NCBI RefSeq assembly: GCF_001411555.2
Contig: NC_049901.1
Location: forward strand, 43,900,802 to 43,964,801
From: Juglans regia
Lineage: Eukaryota; Streptophyta; Magnoliopsida; Fagales; Juglandaceae
DNA: 64,000 nucleotides
Reading direction: 5' to 3'
The notes under the pieces were generated by a model, which did no database searches, was not told the origin of the DNA, and saw only the letters and a program-made list of their open reading frames with translations. Positions 37,001 through 49,588 of the stretch are shown piece after piece; position 1 is the first letter of the stretch; each line of letters begins with the position of its first letter. Position numbers and translations under genes: made by a program.

Positions 37001-40000
37001 TTTTTTCTTTTCTGTCTTGTGGGTTGTGAAGTCCTTTTCTATACTTTATGCAGCAACAATTGCAAGCGTTGCTTGAAACTCTCAGTTCTACTGAGCCACA
37101 CTACATTCGTTGTGTAAAACCCAATAATCTTCTTAAGCCAGCGATCTTTGAGAATATGAATGTTCTACAACAACTGCGTTGTGGGGTACGATTTTTTATG
37201 TCTTATGTGTTGGCTTGTCTGTATTGTTTGTGTTGCAATTAAATTGATTGCATTTATTTAATATTATACATATTCCGTCTCATTTTAGGGTGTCATGGAG
37301 GCAATCAGGATAAGTTGTGCCGGATATCCTACTAGAAAACCTTTTGCTGAATTCGTAGACAGATTTGGCCTCCTTGCACCTGAAGTTTTGGATGGGAGGT
37401 AATTTGGTTGTCTTCTTTGCTATTTTATGTTTTACCTAATCATCAAAGGTCTTGACTTTTTGCTTATAATAACATATTGTCAGTTCCGACGAGATCGCTG
37501 CTTGCAAGAGGCTTTTAGAGAAGGTGGGACTTAACGGTTATCAGGTAATTATTTGATGGGTGATTGAACTTCTCCAAAGAAGAATGCAATTCTATGATGC
37601 TCATGTTTCTCTTACTCACGTGTTAGTTTGGTAATAACATAAGTCATGGAGAAGGGATGCATTGACATCATTATAGTCCATGCAATTTACACATTTTTGG
37701 TGTCGCAACAATGCTGCGAATGTATAATACTGAAGTCTTTCCTGGTTTGCTTGAGGAATGATGACAAGCTATTGGAGCACCTGTAAAGAAGCCTTCTAAC
37801 TTAAGATTTGATAATGGGAGTTCGTGGTTAACCACCTTAAAAAGCTTCTTGGCTTTTCTTGAAGTTTCCAACAGTAAATTTTTGAATTTCATGTCTTCCT
37901 TTTATATGGATCCATGTGAGAGGAAACTAAGGTGATCGATATAAAATTATGTGAAGAACAAAAGGTCAATGCAATCTATGGGTTGGAAATCTCAGAGGGT
38001 TGCCGGGAAGAAGAAAACCAACAGGAACTGGAGTTATCTTGGATAGTCAACTATAGTATTACTTAATGCTGTCTCCTATTTTTGTTTTATCTTGTGAGCC
38101 TGAGGAATGCCAGACATTGGAGATTTTTCATCCTAGAAAAGAAAACTGCTGATTATTTGATTCCTACTTCAATTCTTCAATCAGGGGTAACAGACTTACA
38201 GTTATCTTGGGCCTTTCCATAACCTATGGGCTGCATCTTCCTATCTCCCTTTCTCAATGGCAAAACCATCATTTTTTTATTGCGGGCTTCTGCATATGAA
38301 ATTATGAATGTTTACTGAGCACCACCAAAAGAGCTGTCTTTTCATAAGCGATTTTCCAACCTTATCGACCATCAAACCCTCTCCTTGAATCTTTCCATGA
38401 AGGCTCCCTCCTAGACCCATCATCGAACCAGGTCTGGGTAAAATCCTAGACTCTTCGGAGCTTGAGTGTGAGCTGTATCAGCCCCTGTCCACCTTTTCTC
38501 TCCGGAATGATAATGAACCCTCTACGACCATTTCCACCATACTTTGCTAAGGCCAAGTACCCATGGCTTTCAATGAAAAACTGACTTGAATAACCCATGC
38601 TCTGTTTGTCAGCATACTCAACAATGAATAGTGAACGATTTCCGACCAAGAAGCCTTGTGATAGATGTGGCTTTCAAGGTCTTGAATAATTTTCAAACAA
38701 TCATTATCTCTCTGCATCTTTCTAATATATCAATTGTGAAATCTCCTTTTTACACGCACTCCTATAAAGTAGGGAAACCACAAGAAGAAAAGATTATTCA
38801 TTAACCACATTAGGGTGGTGTTGTTGGCTTGTTGGAAAATCCTTTGGGAAGTCACAGTAATATTGATGTTTGGAGGATGGTTCTTCTGCGCTTAATGTGG
38901 TGTATGACAGGAGCACAATGCTAGATCTTCAAAGATGATGAGAGGACAGTGTTAGTGTTAAAAGCTATTAGTTCAACTCTCTTCGTAGTTGGTGGGCTGC
39001 CCACAACAGCTTTCTATTTGCTAGTTTTGTAGATTTATGGACTCCTGTTTTTTTCCTGCTTCTATTTAGTAGGATGTGTTCTCTTTTATACTTCCTATCG
39101 ACATGGGTTTCGTCCCTTTGCTTATTTATAGGACTGGTTTATGGAAAAAATAGTCGAATGCCTTTTTTCCTTTTTGGTTCTACAGAGTTCTCTTTTGGAA
39201 GGGGGGGGTTTTGGGTGGTTATTGGTTATTTGTTTTTGCTCTTCATGAATTTTGCAAGTGCAATAAATTCCTTTTGAAGCTGACAGTGGACAGATTCAAG
39301 CTTTAAGGGATGTACTATTGTGTTTTGAAGTTGTATCGGGCCTCAAGGTGAACTTGGGAACGTCGGAATTGGTTCCGGTGGGGGATGTTGAGAATATTAA
39401 CTTTCTAGCGGATTTGTTGTGCTGCAAAGTTGCTTCCCTTCCAATGAAATATCTTGGACTTCCATTGGGGGCATCTTTCAAAGCAAATAATATTTGGGAT
39501 GGTGTTGTAGAGAAGGTCGAGAAAAGATTGTCGGGTTGGAAGCGGCTATATCTATCAAAAGGGGGGATATTAACCCTTATCAAAAGTACCATTTCCAATC
39601 TTCCTACATATTATCTTTCGTTATTCCCATTACTGGTGGGTGTGGCAAACCGGATTGAAAAATTGTTTAGAGCATTTTTGTGGGGTGGCATGGGGGAGGA
39701 GAATAAATTTCATCTTGTGAGTTGGCAAAGAGTGAGCTGTCCGATTGTGTATGGAAGTTTGGGGGCTGAGAAATTTGAATATTTTTAATAAAGCATTATT
39801 AGGAAAGTGGCTGTGGAGGTATCATTTGGAAGGGGATTCGTTGTGGAGAGAGGTTATTGATCGGAAGTATGGAAGTGATTTGGGGGGATGGTGTTCTAAG
39901 GAGGGTAGGGGGTCTTATGGTGTGTGCCTATCGAATTTATTAGAAAGGGGTGGAACATTTTTGAAAAACATCTTAAGTTTGAGGTTGGAGAGAGAGCAAG

Positions 40001-43000
40001 AATCCGGTTTTGGCTTGATGAATGGTGTGGTGAGAGAGCTCTTTATACTGTTTTTCTGGTTGCCTTCAGATTGGTTGGAAATCAGCAGGCTGCTGTCTCA
40101 GAGGTGGTGTGTCGTGCTAATGGGACTGTGCATTGGAATGTGATTTTCACTAGAAATGCTCAGGATTGGGAAATTGATGAGATTGCAGGTTTTTTCAGCT
40201 TTTTGTACTCTGAAAATAGGAGGAAATGGGAGAGATCAAATGCTGTGGAAACATACGGGGAGCAAAGTTTTCTGTTAAATCATATTTTAAGGTGTTGACA
40301 GTTCAACAACATATCTTGTTTCCATGGAAGAGCATTTGGAGGGTTTCTGTGCCATCTAAAGTTTTTTTTTTACTTGGACAGCTGCTCTTGGGAAGATTTT
40401 GACGGTTGATAATTTAAGGAAACGTCGTATGATTGTAATGGGTGTTTCATGTGTAAGAAAAATGGTAATTGATTGATCATTTACTTTTATATGTGAGGTG
40501 GCTAGGGAGTTATGGGTTGGCATTCTTGGTAGAGCTGAGTTGAGTTGGGTTATGCCAAAGAGTGTGGTGGATCTTCTAGCATGTTGGAATAGGCATCATA
40601 ATAGTTCTCAACTGGCAGCGGTGTGGAGGATGATTCCTTTGTGCTTAATGTGGTGTTTATGGATGGAAAGGAATGAGAGGTGCTTTAACAACAACGAGCA
40701 TGCTGTGGAGGAAATCTGGAATTTTTTTGTGTCTTCTTTGGTTCAGTGGTTTTCTGCTATTGTACTCAAGGGAGGGAATGTTCACGAGTTTTTGTTTTCT
40801 TTTCAGCTTTCTAGAATGTAATTAGGTGTCTCTTTTGTATACTTCCTGTGTACATGGGCTTCACCTAGTTTCATTTGATAAATAAAGTTTCTTACTTATA
40901 AAAAAAAAAAAAAATTCCTTTTCTGGATTTGTTTATGTGATATTATTATACTGTTTGTTGTTGCAGATAGGTAAAACAAAGGTCTTTCTTAGGGCTGGTC
41001 AGATGGCAGAACTTGATTCCCATAGGAGTGAGGTCTTAGGAAGATCAGCTAGCATTATTCAAAGGAAAATCCGTTCATATTTAGCTCGTAGAAGTTTTGT
41101 CTTGCTCCGTCAGTCTGTACTACAAATTCAATCTGCATGCAGAGGTATTAAATTTTGTTCTGGATGTCTTTGAGCATCCTCACCTTTTAGGTTATATATT
41201 GTAGTCCTATCTGCTGAGACAACGAGACTTGTATTTACTTTTTTCTTCATCTGTACTTTTTGAAGGACAACTTTCTCGTAAAGTTTATGAGGGGAAGCGG
41301 AGGGAAGCTTCTTGTCTGATGATCCAGAGAGACTTGCGGATGTATCTTGCTAGGAAAGCTTACAAGGAATTGCATACCTCTGCTGTTTCTGTTCAGACAG
41401 GAATGCGTGGGATGGCTGCTCGTATTGAGCTACGCTTCAGGAGGCAGACTAGAGCAGCAATTATTGTTCAGGTAATTGAACCTTTTAATGAAATGCGCTG
41501 TTGGTTTAAAAGGATATTACACATTTTTATTTTATTTTTATATTGTTTTATTCTTACAATGTTGGAATCAGTTTTTTTTAATATCAAGATCATACTTTTG
41601 ATTTTAAACATCACTCTTGCTCTCTGGCTCTTTGACTGAAATTGTTTCGATTTCACATACAATTTCCTTCTCACAAACTTGTTTGTTTCTGCATTGCAGA
41701 GCCAGTGTCGTAAATACTTGGCACGGCTACATTATATGCAGATGAAGAAAGCTGCAATTACAACACAATGTGCATGGAGAGCAAGAAGTGCGCGAAAAGA
41801 ACTACGGACGCTTAAGATGGTGAGTACCTCTTTCTTTATTTTCTTTTCTTTTTATTTCATCAGTAATGTTATGGTAATGTTTAGTGCAAGTTTTGTTGTC
41901 ACTGATTAAAGTATATTTTCTTCAATCCTCTAATTTACTACCGTAAGGAATGGGATAACTGAAAGGACCTGCTTCATTATATTTGGATTTATTATTATAA
42001 AAAAAAAAATTATATTTGGATTTATTAGGGACTACTGCAAGATTTGGTGTTTACTGGTTAAAAAGGCTAGACCAATCACTCACAGTTTGCACTGTCACCC
42101 TGTATTAACCTACATCAAAAGTACTTTGAAAGTTCACCTTTTCCTGCATCCCAGTCAACCTCAATTTCAATGAGCAATTGTGATATCTCGTACTGACTAA
42201 TGAATGTAGGCGGAGTATGGGATCCCATATTGCTTGGGAGAAGTCGTTGCTCTTTATAATGATTCCAATGGGGCTTTTATTGTAATATTGACCAGTCCTT
42301 TTGGAGTATAGGCCTAGATGGCTTGGGTCTCCCTTGGGGCATTTCAAATGGTACAAGAGCATATCCCAACCAAAGTGTGGGACTTCAGCCGTACCACCTA
42401 TGATGGAATTGCCCGATGAGGATGTTGGAAATTTAAAGGGGGTAGATAGTGATACTCTGTACTGATTGATGAATGTAGATGGTGTATGAGATCTCATATT
42501 ATGATTCATACTTGCAAAATCAGTAATATATTTAAGATTGTGATGCTTATTCTTATTATTATTGCTACTTTTATCATCATCATCTCGATAAAGCGGTTTG
42601 CCTTAAGCTGTTTAGTTGCATATATTTACTTTGGTACGTGATATCAAGGGATTCTAATCTTTTCTTTTCATTATGTTCAGGCTGCAAGGGAAACCGGTGC
42701 CCTCCAAGCTGCCAAAAACAAATTAGAAAAGCAAGTTGAAGAACTGACGTGGAGATTACAGCTGGAGAAGCGCATGAGGGTGAGTATTGTTGTGGGTTTG
42801 AATTTACTCGAAGTTTGTCTGGACATGAGGTCAGAGCCCATGAATTTTTTATGAGCCTTGTCTATTTTCTATAGTTGTTGCTTTGGTTTTAAAAGTCCAG
42901 CTTTTTTTCTCAATTTAATTGTTTTTTATGGAAATACATAGTTTAGGTAAAGCGTGGACCACTACGATCTCATTGACTAAATCAAATTGAGAAAGAGTTA

Positions 43001-46000
43001 TATCTTTTTATTATGTATTTAAAAAAATTAGGAGATTTCTATATTTGTATTTGGGAACAAGGTTTCTATTGGTATCAGAAACTTTGCTGGGATATGGGTG
43101 AAACCAAGTATGTGTGAAAGCAAGGCACTGTTGAATAGCTTGCATAAAGATGAAACTAGATGAATATCGTTTTAATCATCTGGCTTAGCTTCCACTGATG
43201 GCTTTTGACGCTGCCACCTATGTAAGAATCGGCCTTAGATCTAGAACACCATATGTCCCTCTACCATAAACAATACTCCATAGTCTGAGAGTCTTCAACT
43301 CCTACCTAACTGCTTATAGTTTGCTGGTGAAAAAATGTAGTAAACGTTTTTACCTCTGGTTGAAAGCTGGAAATGCAAATACTTCAAAAAGGTTTATCTG
43401 TGTATGACATATGTTGGACACAGATACACCTCCAACATGGCTGAATATTATCAATACAAATTTAAAATTTGAAGTCAGATACTTTGGGACACAGCATGAT
43501 ACTTTGACAATATGGTTGAGACATTGCTGGCATATGGCTGGGACACAATGGGTTGAACCAAGAGTAAGGACTATCAATGCTATTTTAAAATGGTGGCAGT
43601 CAAAGGCTATAAAAAGAGATAAGGGGATCTAAATGCTTTTACTTAATAAATTTTTTTCTCTTAAACATTTGAAAAACCAAATAGTAAGCCGGTTTGGATA
43701 CACAGTTCAGATGATATGAGATAAGATATTTTAAATAGTAGTGAGATTTTTTGAGTTAAGATGAAATGAGATAGTTTGTAAAAAAGTGTATGTTTTGATA
43801 GTGAGATAAGATGAGATAGTTTTGACTTTTTGGGATTTGATAAAGGAAACTACTAAAACCACAACTGGGTATTCCCAACTGGGATCCCGACTGTCTTTTT
43901 TTTTTTTTTCAACTTAATGATTAAGTAAGTATTTTTTATTAATGTTGTAAATTTTTTTTAAAAAAAATTTAAAAATGATAAAATAAAATGCATGAAAAAA
44001 AAGAAAAAGAAAAAGAAAAAGAAAAAGAAAAAGAAAAAAAAGGAAACGCACCGGGCGGGATCCCCCATGTGGGTATAGAAGCACTTTTTGATAAAGGGGT
44101 GGGTCTCACCAATGATTGAGTAATAGTTATGAATATATTAATAAAAAATAATATTTATGAGTAATTAAAAAATCTATCATAAATAAATTTAAATCCCAAA
44201 ATATATTGGGAAGTTGTTGGCTGAAATTTATAATTTCTTTTTTTTAAAAGATATTTTTATCTATTTTTTTATCTATTTATAAGAAATTCGTCATTTTTTA
44301 TTCTAATTATAAATTATAATAATTCTGAGATTATTGTAATAAATAAGTATATGAATTATGTTGTAGATTTGTTTTAAATAATTTATTAATTTCGAATTTT
44401 CTAATAAAACCCAAAAATGCACTTGTATTCCATACTCACAAAATTATCAATTTCTTTGTGAAAATATATTATTCTAATAATGACTTATTGATTATCTATT
44501 TTAATCACAAAGGATTTTTTTTACTGTTTATGTCAGAAAATAATGAGATGAGTTTGAAAACTTAGAGATGAAATAGAGATGTGAAATTAACCGTTTGGAT
44601 AGACAAAATTATCTCATCCGTATAGACCAGATGAGGTAGTTTCATCTCATTTGGCAAACCAAACCGGGCCTAAATTGACTCAGAAATCTTGGGGATGTAT
44701 AAGGATAGTATATTTCTTAAATATGTGCTTCTTAGGTTGAAAGAATTTAAAGATGAAGATGGAGAGCAAATGTTGCTCGGATAACCTAGTGCTGCAGTGC
44801 ATCCCAAAATGGGAAAAAAAAGAAAAAGAAAAGAAAAGAAAAGAATGGTTTTTATGATGATGAACTCTCTTTATCTTGTTTCACTTTTGCAATTTTGAAA
44901 CATTTTTGTGCCAATTTCTATAAGAACCTATGTCCCGTGTACTTGGCTTCGCCTATTTTAATAGAACTCTTATTTACTGATAAAAAAAAAGTTCTATAAG
45001 AAGAACCTTTAAAGGCTGTCACTTCAGATTAGTTCATGAACTTGGGTTTGTATGTTGTAGAGCTGTCTCTTAATAATTACATAATTTTGGCTTTTGCAGT
45101 TGCATCGGGCTCATAATAAACTTTCAACCTCGCATCCTTAATTGCTTTGTCTCCATAAACCTGGCAAATTTTTTTCTTTGAAGTGTCTGATACATTTTAC
45201 AAGTCTTTGGGCTTTACTTATCAAAGAAAGAAAAAAGTTGGATTGGATGATTGGCTGTATTTTTTTGCATGTAGGAAAGATAAATGGGAGGGTGTTAATT
45301 GAACATGGTTCTGTGTGAACTTTATTTTATTTCTTATTTCTTGTTTTTTGTCTCAAATGTGCAATATTTGTAGGCTGACATCGAAGAAGCAAAAACACAA
45401 GAAAATGCAAAACTGCAGTCTGCTTTGCAAGCTATGCAACTTCAGTTTAAGGAAACTAAAGCAATGCTTGAGAAGGAATGTGAGGTTGCAAAAAGGGCAG
45501 CAGAGAAAGTCCCTGTTATACAGGAGGTTTCAGTTGTTGACCACGTAATGCTGGAGAAGCTTTCCAGTGAAAATGAAAAGCTCAAGGTAAGGTGTCTGAA
45601 AATGTAGCATCTGCATTTTGCTGAAAAAATGGGCCTTCATTTATTTGATAAAGGCATCCAAAGCATGTGATCTTTGGGAGAATGTTTCTGTGCATTTCTT
45701 CTTGCTGCTTTACTTCTTTCTTGATATATTTTTGCAGGCCATGGTTTGTTCACTGGAAAAGAAAATTGATGAAACGGAGAAAAAATTTGAAGAGACAAAC
45801 CAAATCAGTGAAGAGAGGTTGAAACAAGCTTTGGAGGCAGAATCAAAAATAATTAAGCTAAAGACTGCTATGCAGAGGTGGTTGTTGTGGTCTATCGTCT
45901 TTTATAATTTCGGACATTGATTGGAAATATATTTATATTACACATTCAAGCCGTAAACCCACCCCCGCAACAACAACAACAACAACAATCATGTCTAAAT

Positions 46001-49000
46001 TTCACTTTCTTCATCATGACTGTTGTCTGTCATTTGCAGGCTTGAAGAAAAATTTTCTGACATTGAGTCTGAAAATCAAATTCTTAGGCAGCAAGGCTTG
46101 CTAACACCTGTAAAGACAAAATTGGAGCGTCCACCAACTCCACCAACTGAGGTGAAGATAAACTATTTAATAGATCTCATCCTCTCTCTCTCTCTCTCTC
46201 TAGTAGCTGATGTTGAATACATTTTCTTTTGTTACTTGCAGAGATTGGAAAATGGTCATCATGTGATTGAAGAGAACAAAGTCAATGTAATTTCTTTTTC
46301 TTTCTTTTTATTATTATTACAGTTATATGGATCTCCCTTAAGCTATGCTTATTATCATCTATAAAATTCTTATTTACTGATCAAGAAAAGAATGGATCTC
46401 CCTTATCATACTCTATTTTCTCTTTCCTGGTCATTGAAAAGAGTTTGTTTTTGCAGGAACTCCAGAGTGCAACACCTGTTAAGAAGCTCGGTACAGAATC
46501 TGATAGCAAGTTCAGGAGATCCCTTGTTGAACGTCAACATGTCTGTGCTTACATGAATCATCATCATTCTATGCTTTAATTGTTATGTTTGTTTTTATTT
46601 TTCAGAGTGTAGGTTGGCTAATTTTGATATTTTGAGATTTGCTTTTGCTGCAGGAGAATGTTGATGCTCTTATCAGCTGTGTTATGAAAAACATTGGGTT
46701 CAGTCATGGGAAACCTGTTGCAGCATTTACCATCTACAAATGTCTTCTCCACTGGAAATCTTTTGAAGCTGAAAGGACAAGTGTGTTTGATCGTCTCATC
46801 CAGATGATTGGTTCTGCCATTGAGGTAACCTGATTACCATGTTTATAGATGTTTTTTATGTGATTGTTCCATGCAATTGAAGCATCCAAATTACTTATGC
46901 GAACCTTAAAAAAAAAATAGTGCATCTGAGAGTCGACTATCATTGGAGAAAGAAAAAAAATGCTAGAAGCCACACTCTTGTGAAAGCAGAGACCCCAAGC
47001 ATCCCCTCAATCCCAATAATAAAATTATTTACTTTTTTGCCTAAAGGTTTAAGGTTATATTGTGCTAGAAGTACACAATGTAATATATTCTTTTGGATTG
47101 CAGGATCTGAATTATTGGTTTCTGATTTCCTTTTTTTTTTTTTTTTTTTTCTGATCAGTAAAAGATAGATATTATATATATGAATGAAATAGATATAGTC
47201 CTTGCTGATTTCTATATGTTGTTAGTGTTTGTATCATTGTATGAGTTGGCAACCCTGAACAATTTTATAATTTTAGTTGACTTTATGCTTCCTTCACCTC
47301 ATATATAGGATATGGGTTTACTACTTCACCTCATATCCAAGATGTGGCGTAGCGGTCCTAGGGTAAGCCGTATAAACCGGACGTCCTAGGTTTGAAACTT
47401 TGAATTCACACTCTTGGGGCCATTAGACTAGAGGAATTTCCCCTTAAATTATCCGAGGTGTACTTACGAAAAACTCATTGCCGAAAATCTGTGCACTCCT
47501 GTGATTAGTTGCCAGTTTGTCTTGGACAACCAATGCCAATCAATGCAAAAAAACTATAACCATGCTATTTCAATCTTCTTTGGGCTGGGATTACTTCCTC
47601 ACCTATGGATGATTTTTTGTTGTATTGTTTAGTTGATGATATCTCTGAGTAATGCTATTCATCATCTTTTATTCATCATCCTATGATGTGACATTAAATG
47701 ATTGGAAAACTATTTGTTATGCTTCACTTGTTTACCAATAATTTGATGCCACATCAAGGGATGTTGTGTAACGCCCCGGTTCCCAATGGGTCGGAGAGTT
47801 ATTTCTTGTCACTTAAAATTATATCTGATGTCACAATTATATATACTCCAAAAACTCCATCAAAGATAAATTTACTTGTTCAAACCAAATATATATGTTC
47901 CTCCATAGGGACATCAAGTATAGACCTCAACATAATAAAGTAAAATCTCCATAAGGCCTAAAAAATATCCACGTCTCAAATTACCCAAATCATCAGAAAA
48001 TAATAAACCTACTGAATAAGACTCTCCAATAATTACTTGTACCCTTTGGCACTTATTCCTCTACAATTATCAAATCTTACTCATGCTTCCTACTCTTGAT
48101 TTCCAGCTGAACTATCAAAATTATCTAAAAAATATTGTGGAGATATGGGGTGAGTTATCAACAACTCAGTAAGTAGAAAATATATACTAGTATGTAAATA
48201 TTAGCATTTATAGAGTTCAGAATACAGAACAAAACATTTTTATTTTCATAATGCAGAATCAGAACATGTTATAAAAAATATCAGAGCGAAAGTTCAGAAA
48301 TATTCTTATTCAAAATTCTCTTGGCATAGCATAACTGAAACATCACATTAGAATAGAATTTTATATTTAACCCCCTTGGTAGGGTTGTGCAAACCCCGGC
48401 GGCCAATTAAGTAGAAACAAAATGTGAAATATTTTCCTTATTCATTCTCGGAATCCTGAGTGTGCACGTATGAAAGACCACGCAGAAAACCACTTTGCTT
48501 CCAAAGTGGGTGCATTGGAAACAGAAAAGTTGGTACCAACCCAAATAGAGGCCACAGTTTTACAACCGTGGTAAGGTCAGAGTAGAGTAAAAAAAGAACC
48601 ATATACAGAATCAGAATGTCATGTCAAAAGTTTTTAGATGCTGCATCTTATCAAAACAGAGTACTAAACAGAATCATATAATCTTTATAATCAAAACAGA
48701 TTCAGAGCATCTTCATATAATCATGCACACATTTTCATATTCGCTCTTTTTGCACAGTTCAGAAACATAATACAAAAAATAGTTCATGTCTGCACCAGTT
48801 ATGACAGAAAGTACTCTTTTTTTTTTTATACAAATTTCATGAGTAATGCAGAACACATAACTGAGGTTGTTTTCACATTTCTTTTCAAAACATCACATGC
48901 ATATTTTCACAAATCAACCTCAGTCAATTTCTTTTCTTTTCTTTTATGTAAAGTCTAGTATAGGAATCCCGCTTACCTGGACTTTTAACTTCTCTGAATT

Positions 49001-49550
49001 TCCTTACAACAATGTCAAAGAGTTATCAATCGTCACCTATAAAATAATCACATAATCTGAGTAAATTTCCAATTGTACTAGCTATTTAATTAAGCGCACA
49101 CTTTCTAATTAAAACCCAAAATGCCTAAATAACCTAGACTTTATTTACTTAAAATCATAACCCCAAAAAAAACATCATCACTCCCCAAATACTATGATTT
49201 TCACATAATTTCACATATTAATCCATTAAACTCTAAAAATATTCTCTGCCACCCAATCATCTAATTTTCTTAGTCTTATCACAATAATATCATCATAACT
49301 ATAATAATAGTTTTATCCCAATCCAACTGAGGCGCACCGTAAAACCATGTCCATCCTAAAATACAAGTTCAAAACACCTTAGCTCGTAACTAAAGGGGTA
49401 TAAGTGTGATTTCATCTCAAAAAGTTCCTCATAAAATGGGATGACGGTGAGACATGTGATGGACTCACCGTGAGCGAAGTAACGAGCGGCTGGCAGGTGG
49501 CGGCAGGGCATTGGAAGAGGGAGAGGGAGAGAGAGGAAACCATTACTCAC

Positions 49551-49588
<38 letters not shown>

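Larger units (their letters stand above)
28328..41144 (+). other. Myosin XI motor domain exons (2-20)
   Basis: An SH3-like N-terminal part ([15 protein letters not shown], about residues 12-26) precedes the motor. P-loop GESGAGKT lies at about 156-163, switch I NNNSSRFGKF at exons 6/7, switch [10 protein letters not shown] at the end of exon 11, and the actin-binding and converter regions follow ([38 protein letters not shown]). All catalytic motifs are intact. One oddity is [13 protein letters not shown] in the helix after the P-loop, where plant myosins XI normally have TKLLMRYLAYMGG. Confidence 0.92.
42681..46540 (+). other. Myosin XI coiled-coil exons (23-28)
   Basis: Heptad-rich sequence ([54 protein letters not shown]) dimerises the heavy chain. 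A linker with [16 protein letters not shown] and short exon 27 (45 nt) precede the tail. Confidence 0.9.

Noticed and set aside
45960..46000. CAACAACAACAAC run considered as a coding poly-Gln/Asn tract
   Set aside because: It lies in myosin intron 25, between exons that join in phase without it.
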